This document shows, one piece after another, positions 13,815-19,070 of a DNA stretch of 25,750 bases. Every line of letters begins with the position of its first letter. Position 1 is the stretch's first letter. A model generated the notes under the pieces. The model searched no databases, was not told where the DNA came from, and worked only from the letters and a program-made list of their open reading frames with translations. Source of the stretch: a virus; the IMG/VR virus record IMGVR_UViG_3300044295_000254, positions 1 to 25,750 of that record. One strand, given 5' to 3'. A program made the translations under genes and the position numbers.

Positions 13815-14869
13815 TAGGCTTTCACTCTTTCATAAACTTGAACCGTCTGTCCGGGGAACACATCCCAGGTTCCGGCAGGAATAACCTTCTTGCCGTTGAT
13901 CTGTGTGACCATCGCAGCCTTCTTCTCAGGGCTTGCAGCAGCAACCTTGTGCTTATTCTGAGCCTCTTTGAATTGCGGGTACTTGTGAACAGACCCCAAA
14001 GCTTCAACTTTGTACCAATCCACGTACCCCGTAAACTCCTCTGGCATGTGTTCCCTAGCCATTTTCACGAGGTTAACAACGTTATTGGGCTTAGACAACC
14101 CTCCGTAAGACTCTGAATCCAGCAGCATATCGGGTATCTGCCCACTCCGCTGAATGTCAAGAAGCGTAATCAGGTTATGGGTGTAGCCGCTATACATCAT
14201 CCCTTTGTTGAAGATGGGGCCTCCATTGTGAGCCAGCGTGTAACTGGTATCAATCATGGCTTCCATGGAGGTCTTTCCGTGTACGAAAGCATCACAGGCG
14301 TCTGTCACGATGCCCCACTTCTTTCCACCGTAAGCACTGTTCCAAGAACCTTGGTGGAAGGCATAGGACAACCCGCTGGTGTACTTCCCAACACTACACT
14401 TTGGAGAACTCGACATGTAAGCACTAACGGCTTGCGTCTCGTTCATCTTCAAGATGTTCTTTAAAAACTCTGTGAACTCTGGCCCAAACTTACTCTCAAC
14501 CGTCTGCCAGAAACCAGCCTTACAAGTGGTCCCCTTCAGGTGACGCATCTCCCTGGTCGTAATCGACATGAGGTAGTGGAACGCTCTCAACCCCTGGCTG
14601 TTCAGCACATCACGATAGAACTCCATGATATTGAACGCCCACCCAGGAAGAGCCTCACTGGGAGTGAATCTGTTGCGAACCAGGGCTGCAAGGTGGTTGG
14701 CTGCATAGAAGATCACAGCCTCTTCATCAGCAACCACTTGCCCACAATTAACCCGGTAATGCTTGGTAGCAACACCAAAATGTTCAACAGGGATAGCACT
14801 GATGTCCACTTTTTGCAACTGTGGCAACATCGAATGATGCTTTAACGTGTAACTCGGAAGATATTTCAT
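13814..14869 (-). CDS. Hypothetical protein between two phosphatase genes, 351 aa
   Basis: I do not recognise this family. It is a soluble mixed protein with conserved-looking blocks: HYRVNCGQVVADEEAVIFYA near 37-56, GGKKWGIVTDACDAFVHGKT at about 181-200, and LAHNGGPIFNKGMMYSG at about 212-228. Several His, Asp and Asn residues cluster in the middle, as in an enzyme. The C-terminal 60 residues (EAQNKHKVAAASPEKKAAMV, then a short beta tail) look like a linker plus small domain. It starts at 14869 with GGAG seven bases upstream in a leader hairpin, has its own promoter, and overlaps the following phosphatase gene. Shared context with the two phosphatases suggests a common substrate or pathway. 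Confidence 0.72.
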   Translation of the reverse strand: MKYLPSYTLKHHSMLPQLQKVDISAIPVEHFGVATKHYRVNCGQVVADEEAVIFYAANHLAALVRNRFTPSEALPGWAFNIMEFYRDVLNSQGLRAFHYLMSITTREMRHLKGTTCKAGFWQTVESKFGPEFTEFLKNILKMNETQAVSAYMSSSPKCSVGKYTSGLSYAFHQGSWNSAYGGKKWGIVTDACDAFVHGKTSMEAMIDTSYTLAHNGGPIFNKGMMYSGYTHNLITLLDIQRSGQIPDMLLDSESYGGLSKPNNVVNLVKMAREHMPEEFTGYVDWYKVEALGSVHKYPQFKEAQNKHKVAAASPEKKAAMVTQINGKKVIPAGTWDVFPGQTVQVYERVKA

Positions 14870-14870
14870 T

Positions 14871-14888
14871 CCCTCACTCCATTGAGAA
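14871..14888 (-). promoter_or_regulatory. Ribosome-site hairpin of the 351-aa gene
   Basis: TTCTCA-[ATGGAG]-TGAGGG: four Watson-Crick pairs next to the loop plus two G-U pairs. Confidence 0.65.
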
Positions 14889-14901
14889 TCAGTACATCTT
14901 T

Positions 14902-14930
14902 AGTGTACTGCTAACGAGTCAGTTTGTCAA
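14902..14930 (-). promoter_or_regulatory. Sigma70-type promoter of the 351-aa/phosphatase 1 operon
   Basis: TTGACA at 14925-14930, 17-bp spacer, TACACT at 14902-14907. GTACACTAAAGATGTAC around the -10 is an imperfect inverted repeat. The promoter overlaps the 3' end of the preceding phosphatase gene. Confidence 0.88.
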
Positions 14931-15426
14931 GAGGAGGGTACCGGGTAATTCGCCCTTTCTTGAAGAAAAACCGGAACTTTGCCGCAAGAATCAGCACTCG
15001 AACGTGGGGAGTAACTGCGAAGGACGAAACGAAAGCGTACTGCTCTTCCGTCTCAACCGCATGACGGTAGTAGTTCTTACGAACATACTCCACAGGGTTC
15101 TTCACTCCGAACGCTTTGGCAAGCACAGCGAGGAACAGTCCGGTGCGTCCACGACCGCCCCAGCACCCCACGTACAGCGGCTCTCCAGCACAGATCTGTG
15201 CCACTGCCTTAATCAACCCGTTCCGAAGAACTTTGACATCAGGGACTTGAAAATCTCTGGTGGGAATGTCAACTTCACACGGAAGGTTGATCTCCTCTGC
15301 CATCTTCACTCCCTTGATGTATGCTGGCTTTTCTCGATACGGTCCACCGTAAACGGTGACGTGGTTCTTGGAGGTAACGGGCAGGTCCAAAGACCCAAGA
15401 CCGATAAGACCTTTGTTCAGTTTCAT
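14911..15426 (-). CDS. PTP-loop phosphatase-like protein 2, 171 aa
   Basis: The loop LYVGCWGGRGRTGLFLAV (nucleophile C88, R94 counted from the ATG at 15426) is the C-x5-R signature of Cys-based phosphatases. EYVRKNYYRHAVETEEQYAF is shared with phosphatase 1, so the two are paralogues; this one lacks the long tail. VDIPTRDFQVPDV may supply the general-acid Asp. I choose the ATG at 15426 over an in-frame GTG at 15435 because the GTG overlaps the GGAG ribosome site. The last 40 residues are basic and aromatic (ILAAKFRFFFKKGR). It has its own promoter at 15460-15488. Substrate unknown. Confidence 0.85.
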   Translation of the reverse strand: MKLNKGLIGLGSLDLPVTSKNHVTVYGGPYREKPAYIKGVKMAEEINLPCEVDIPTRDFQVPDVKVLRNGLIKAVAQICAGEPLYVGCWGGRGRTGLFLAVLAKAFGVKNPVEYVRKNYYRHAVETEEQYAFVSSFAVTPHVRVLILAAKFRFFFKKGRITRYPPLDKLTR

Positions 15427-15428
15427 TT

Positions 15429-15446
15429 CTTTCACTCCGTTGAAAA
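15429..15446 (-). promoter_or_regulatory. Ribosome-site hairpin of phosphatase 2
   Basis: TTTTCA-[ACGGAG]-TGAAAG: five pairs plus a G-U. The fourth pair is U-A where most sisters have C-G, a compensating change. Confidence 0.7.
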
Positions 15447-15459
15447 TTACTACAGCTTT

Positions 15460-15488
15460 AAGATAGCACTAAACGAAAAGTTTGTCAA
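15460..15488 (-). promoter_or_regulatory. Sigma70-type promoter of phosphatase 2
   Basis: TTGACA at 15483-15488, 17-bp spacer, TATCTT at 15460-15465. The TGA stop of the small upstream gene lies within the -35 box. A dispersed palindrome is 9 bp further upstream. Confidence 0.82.
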
Positions 15489-15637
15489 TGGTGTTGCTGC
15501 AATTGAGTGCAAAACTGCATCAATTTAGCCGACTCATCAACGAAACCCTTCCACACTCCCATGCCGAACGCAAGGAACATCACAGCAGACACAACGAACC
15601 CTAGCAGCAGTCCGCTCATGAACGCTAAACTCTTCAC
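15485..15637 (-). CDS. Small single-span membrane protein, 50 aa
   Basis: A short frame starts at GTG 15637 (or ATG 15619, giving 44 residues) just after the stop of the preceding gene. The product opens with KSLAFMSGLLLGFVVSAVMF and then LAFGMGVW: one strong hydrophobic segment of about 22 residues with positive charge before it. A polar tail of about 20 residues follows, ending CTQLQQHH. Its last codons are built from a dispersed palindrome and its stop is shared with the -35 box of the next promoter. No strong ribosome site is visible, so expression would depend on coupling to the upstream gene. The membrane pattern is the main evidence. Confidence 0.5.
   Translation of the reverse strand: MKSLAFMSGLLLGFVVSAVMFLAFGMGVWKGFVDESAKLMQFCTQLQQHH
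15498..15511. repeat. Dispersed palindrome, site 8 (one change)
   Basis: TGCAATTGAGTGCA, one mismatch to TGCAA-N4-TTGCA. It is 9 bp upstream of the -35 box of the phosphatase 2 promoter, within the 3' end of the small membrane protein gene. Confidence 0.8.
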
Positions 15638-15638
15638 C

Positions 15639-16061
15639 CTACCATTGTAGCCCAGGATTGTTGGATCTCAGATGGTCCATCGTCTCTTTTAGCAGGGTAG
15701 AGGACACGACATAACTATTGGCCTGGAACATCGAAACGAGCATAGCCCCCAAAAGAGAAGGGCCTTGCTTGGTAATCTCCTCGAACACCCTCTTTCCCAT
15801 CTCATCCTTGTGGTCAGCCATGTACTTAGTGACGACATCACGTATCTGAGAGGTTAGAGCAGTTCTAACTGCCTCTTCAAACCAAGAGTAGCTGGGATTG
15901 TTGTAGTACCCGCCTTTAGTAAAAAAGACCTTCTCAATGGCTCTCTTAACTAGCTCTGCCAACGCCTCTTCAGGAATCAACTCACCGATGTCGGCTCTGA
16001 TCTTCTCTTCTAACTTCTTTTCAAATGCTTGTTGGGGGGTTAGGGAGGTATTCGACTCCAT
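15639..16061 (-). CDS. Hypothetical helical protein, 140 aa
   Basis: ATG at 16061 with GAGG upstream. The protein is almost entirely helical and charged, opening with LTPQQAFEKKLEEKIRADIG. An aromatic patch follows (GGYYNNPSYSWFEEAVRTAL), then ITKQGPSLLGAMLVSMFQAN, which is amphipathic rather than membrane-spanning. No motif is known to me. It lies about 50 bases from the zinc-knuckle gene before it and one base from the small membrane gene after it. It probably belongs to the operon led by the dikinase-like gene. Confidence 0.65.
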   Translation of the reverse strand: MESNTSLTPQQAFEKKLEEKIRADIGELIPEEALAELVKRAIEKVFFTKGGYYNNPSYSWFEEAVRTALTSQIRDVVTKYMADHKDEMGKRVFEEITKQGPSLLGAMLVSMFQANSYVVSSTLLKETMDHLRSNNPGLQW

Positions 16062-16108
16062 TCTTCGCCTCGTTATAGCTCGTTTGTACTTCTTGTTTTT
16101 TGACTTGT

Positions 16109-16441
16109 CTATCTTCGCAGCAGCAAAGGCTCATGTTTAGGGAGGGGCTTATCTTTCACCCACCTCTTCACTTGACCTATCCAACCGCAAGCTTTACATC
16201 CAGCACCATCACAGGCATCGTGGTCCTCAAACATAACAGTATCCCCCTTGCCCGTCTCCAGGTGTTTCTCATGCTGCATGTCTACCAGCACGTCACCGCT
16301 CACCTTGAACAGCCAATGGAAGTACCGTCTGTTGAAACCACGAACACTAGTGATGGCCGCTGAGTCCAACATCAGACACAACTCTTCCTCTGCGATCTTC
16401 TCAGTGGCGAGAATAGCCAATACCCTCTTGCTTAACTGCAC
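16109..16441 (-). CDS. Hypothetical protein with Cys knuckle, 110 aa
   Basis: GTG start at 16441 with a strong GGAGGAG upstream. Residues 74-85 (HDACDGAGCKAC; C77, C82, C85 plus H74) resemble a DnaJ-like or ribbon-type zinc knuckle, followed by GWIGQVKRWVKDKPLP. The N-terminal 60 residues include a helix (RVLAILATEKIAEEELCLML) and an aromatic beta segment (NRRYFHWLFKV). Function unknown; a small metal-binding regulator or adaptor fits. It follows the CsrA-like gene closely, so the two are likely on one transcript. Confidence 0.65.
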   Translation of the reverse strand: MQLSKRVLAILATEKIAEEELCLMLDSAAITSVRGFNRRYFHWLFKVSGDVLVDMQHEKHLETGKGDTVMFEDHDACDGAGCKACGWIGQVKRWVKDKPLPKHEPLLLRR

Positions 16442-16453
16442 ACCGTCTCCTCC

Positions 16454-16702
16454 TTACTTGCGAGTGATGGGAATACTTCTCGGAGCATCAAACGCTAACC
16501 TACTACCCGTCCCGGTAGAGCCTACGCCTAAAGACACGTAAACTTCATCCAAGATCTTCTCTCTTTTCTGTTCAGTCACTAGCACAGGAGAGCCGCCGTC
16601 CACGCTAATCTCGATGATGTCAGCAGACACCGAGAGCACTTTTACTGCGTGCTCCCCAACATGAATCAAACTGCCTACCTTAATCCCTAATGACAACGCC
16701 AT
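16454..16702 (-). CDS. CsrA/RsmA-like RNA-binding protein, 82 aa
   Basis: The C-terminus RLAFDAPRSIPITRK matches the beta4-beta5 RNA-binding edge of CsrA (pattern R-L-G-[IFV]-x-A-P-x-x-[VI]-x-[VI]-x-R), and R81 corresponds to the key CsrA Arg44. The N-terminal part, KVGSLIHVGEHAVKVLSV, matches the beta2-beta3 segment VGE-x-x-x-IGD-x-V-x-V-x-V-L. Between them lie about 40 extra residues, so the protein is 82 residues rather than the usual ~60. The first strand with the LTRR motif is not evident. CsrA binds GGA in hairpin loops and represses or stabilises mRNAs. The ATG overlaps the stop of the dikinase-like gene (TAATG). Seven leaders in this window have matching loops. The assignment rests on motif matching, not a search. 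Confidence 0.55.
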   Translation of the reverse strand: MALSLGIKVGSLIHVGEHAVKVLSVSADIIEISVDGGSPVLVTEQKREKILDEVYVSLGVGSTGTGSRLAFDAPRSIPITRK

Positions 16703-18675
16703 TATTTTGTCCCACTCTCTGCCGTGTGAAGCAAGCTCTCAACAGACACCATGGAAGTGAGTTCCGGCACAAAAGCGCCTACGGAGAGGAACTTAACACC
16801 CTCATCCATCTTCCACTTCATCACCTTCTTAACAGCGGCGTCAGGCTTAGCCGAAACTACCACCCCATCCTTAGCCAAGATCAGAGACTTCAAATCATCT
16901 GCTGTCCCCAAAGTCTTGAACTTGCTGCTAGTAACACCCACTAAAACAAGATTCTTCAGAACAGGATACTTCGGCAGGAGGGCGGCCAACTCGTCCATGA
17001 CTTTATACTGTGGATTAAAGGTAGCACAAATCGAGAAGAATGGCACCTCTGGCTCAGCAATCGACAAATCCACGTACAGCGTGCCACTACACTTCCCGAC
17101 AGTCTTCAGGATCATGTCTGCTGCCATTTCAGGCTCAAGGATCTTGTTTCCAAGCACAAGCAGTGCAGAGTCGTGGTTACGCTTCGGAACACCGTACAGC
17201 ACCGGGATGGCCCCAAGGGACTTAAACAGCATCTCGGAGTACACAGCCAGGATTTCGGAGTTTCCGTTAGCGGAGATCGGCACTTCCTCCAACCAGATAT
17301 TGCCAGTGGAGCCGTCAAAACTCACCTTATCACAGCCCTCGAAAACGGTAAGGCTTGCCCCCACCCCTGTAACGCAAGGAATGTTCTCCCCTCTTGCAAC
17401 CACAGCAGCATGGGAAGTCAAACCGCCTTCCATAGTGATTACCCCCTTCGCTGCAAGCATGCCAGCGTAGTCTTCAGGGGTCGTCTCCTTGGTAATGAGG
17501 ATACAGGGTTCTTTGCAAGCAATTGCAGCCTTGGCAGAGAACACAGGCTTGCCAGTAACAACACCGGAGCAAGCGGCAATTCCCTTTAAATTGGGAGCCT
17601 TCTTGAAACCGGAAGCGAGAGTGGGAAGCTGCGCCAGATCATACTGACGAGCAGTCACTCTCAGCAAGATCTTAGCCTTTTCGGCATCGGTCGGTGCTGC
17701 CTTAGCCATATCGACAGCGATACGCACAGCAGCTTGAGCACTGCGCTTTGCGTTACGGGTCTGGAGAATGTACAGCTTGCCATCCTGTACAGTGAACTCG
17801 ATGTCTTGAACATCCTTCTTGCGATGCTCCAAGTCGTAGGCCACCAAACAAAGGTTGGCATACACCGTAGCATTCCACTTTTCCATGTCTTGAAGGTTGA
17901 GCGGAGTGCGGATACCAGCAACCACGTCCTCGCCTTGGGCGTTCACCAGGAACTCACCCTTGATGTGCTGTTCTCCAGTGTCTGGATTGCGGGTGAACAA
18001 AACCCCGGTAGCAGACTGATCGTTCAGATTGCCAAACACCATGGACTGTACCGTAACAGCGGTCCCCCATTCACGAGGGATGTCATGCTGCTTGCGGTAC
18101 ACCTTAGCACGTTCATTGTCCCAGGACTTAAACACCGCCTCGATAGCCCCAAGGACCTGGCCCGAAGCATTGGGAAACTTCTCTCCAGTCTCGGAGACGT
18201 AGTAAGCCAAGGCATCAACCGAAAAACCCTTCTCTAGCTGATGACGGTCAAGACCCATGACAACAGAGCCGTACATGGTGATAAGGCGATGATAGCTGTC
18301 CTCAAAGCACTTGGCCCCCAGCTTGCTCTTCCAGAAGTCTTTGTTCTCTTCGTCAATTCCGACGTTCAGAATCGTGTCCATCATACCGGGGCAGGAAACA
18401 CGAGCGCCAGAACGAACAGAAACCAGGGGCATGTACCCGAAGTGCTTAATCAACTGCTCACAGTAGTTGCCCAGGGAATTCTTGATCGTCTGCATCGTGT
18501 ACCCAGGCATACTGTCATAGGCTTCCCACACGCCCGTAGGAATCACGAAGCCGGGGGGAACAGGAATGTTGGCCTTGTCCATCCAAACAAGACCTGCGCC
18601 CTTGCCACCGAGAATTTCAACGCCCGGAGCATCCTTCATTTTTTCCGAGAACCCGAAAGGGTAGAACTGGTACAT
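16702..18675 (-). CDS. Pyruvate phosphate dikinase-like enzyme with non-standard C-terminus
   Basis: Residues 1-320 (counting the GTG at 18678 as 1) are the ATP-grasp part of the PPDK/PEP synthase family: ILGGKGAGL (22-30), PVPPGFVIPTG, SVRSGARVSCPGMMDTILNV (87-106), FPNASGQ (168-174), SATGVLFTRNPDTGE and LYILQTRNAKR. Residues 365-470 are the swivelling phosphohistidine domain with EGGLTSHAAVVARGENIPCV and active-site H423. Standard PPDK (about 875 residues) then has a ~350-residue TIM barrel that binds pyruvate/PEP. Here only about 185 residues follow, and they show none of its motifs. The acceptor of the phosphate may therefore be something else. I prefer the ATG at 18675, six bases after GGAGTG, giving 657 residues. 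Promoter and leader hairpin lie directly upstream. Confidence 0.88.
   Translation of the reverse strand: MYQFYPFGFSEKMKDAPGVEILGGKGAGLVWMDKANIPVPPGFVIPTGVWEAYDSMPGYTMQTIKNSLGNYCEQLIKHFGYMPLVSVRSGARVSCPGMMDTILNVGIDEENKDFWKSKLGAKCFEDSYHRLITMYGSVVMGLDRHQLEKGFSVDALAYYVSETGEKFPNASGQVLGAIEAVFKSWDNERAKVYRKQHDIPREWGTAVTVQSMVFGNLNDQSATGVLFTRNPDTGEQHIKGEFLVNAQGEDVVAGIRTPLNLQDMEKWNATVYANLCLVAYDLEHRKKDVQDIEFTVQDGKLYILQTRNAKRSAQAAVRIAVDMAKAAPTDAEKAKILLRVTARQYDLAQLPTLASGFKKAPNLKGIAACSGVVTGKPVFSAKAAIACKEPCILITKETTPEDYAGMLAAKGVITMEGGLTSHAAVVARGENIPCVTGVGASLTVFEGCDKVSFDGSTGNIWLEEVPISANGNSEILAVYSEMLFKSLGAIPVLYGVPKRNHDSALLVLGNKILEPEMAADMILKTVGKCSGTLYVDLSIAEPEVPFFSICATFNPQYKVMDELAALLPKYPVLKNLVLVGVTSSKFKTLGTADDLKSLILAKDGVVVSAKPDAAVKKVMKWKMDEGVKFLSVGAFVPELTSMVSVESLLHTAESGTK
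17514..17527. repeat. Dispersed palindrome, site 9
   Basis: TGCAAGCAATTGCA, perfect in the ten fixed positions of TGCAA-N4-TTGCA, within the dikinase-like gene at the codons for the AAIAC segment. Confidence 0.8.
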
Positions 18676-18677
18676 CA

Positions 18678-18691
18678 CTCACTCCTTTGAG
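18678..18691 (-). promoter_or_regulatory. Ribosome-site hairpin of the dikinase-like gene
   Basis: CTCA-[AAGGAG]-TGAG: a 4-bp stem with the A-N-GGA-G loop. The leader also precedes the CsrA-like gene on the same transcript, so feedback control is possible. Confidence 0.6.
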
Positions 18692-18708
18692 ATTTTTGTT
18701 ACATCTTT

Positions 18709-18737
18709 AGTGTCACACAGTACGAGCAGTTTGTCAA
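18709..18737 (-). promoter_or_regulatory. Sigma70-type promoter of the dikinase/CsrA-like operon
   Basis: TTGACA at 18732-18737, 17-bp spacer, GACACT at 18709-18714, then AAAGATGTAA. It overlaps the 3' end of the LuxR-type gene. Confidence 0.88.
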
Positions 18738-19069
18738 GAGTTTTTTGTCTCTACGAAAACAGCCACATCGTTTTCCACAGAATAATGCGCTAAACCTAAT
18801 CCTAACATGGTTAAGGTCATTTTTGCATTGTTTTCGCCAGAAATGTTCAGCCTCTTGCAAGCATAGGTGCGGTGAGCCTGTACCGTCTTCACAGACAAAC
18901 CCATTGCTGTAGCCACCTCTTTCATAGACAGGCCATTCATAAGATGCAGCACAACTTGTAGCTGCTGCTTAGGCAACCCCTTACGATACTCCGTACATTT
19001 ACAGGACAGCCAATTACAAAAACCGCCCTTATGCCTGTCTTTCAAGTGACCACAATTAAGACACTCCAT
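18734..19069 (-). CDS. LuxR/GerE-type helix-turn-helix protein with zinc knuckle, 111 aa
   Basis: The C-terminal half is a clear LuxR-family DNA-binding domain: LPKQQLQVVLHLMNGLSMKE, then EVATAMGLSVKTVQAHRTYA with a turn and recognition helix at SVKTVQAHRTYACKRL. The N-terminal 30 residues (CLNCGH, then FCNWLSCKC) form a Cys/His cluster that may bind zinc. I choose the ATG at 19069, nine bases after GAGG and one base after the stop of the tail gene, over an upstream TTG. Transcription of this regulator with the tail genes would make it a late product. It ends on top of the promoter for the dikinase-like operon. A target site is not shown by sequence alone. Confidence 0.82.
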   Translation of the reverse strand: MECLNCGHLKDRHKGGFCNWLSCKCTEYRKGLPKQQLQVVLHLMNGLSMKEVATAMGLSVKTVQAHRTYACKRLNISGENNAKMTLTMLGLGLAHYSVENDVAVFVETKNS

Positions 19070-19070
19070 G

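Noticed and set aside
16702-18675. Calling the dikinase-like gene a plain host-type ppdK
   Set aside because: The C-terminal pyruvate/PEP barrel is absent, so the standard reaction cannot be assumed.
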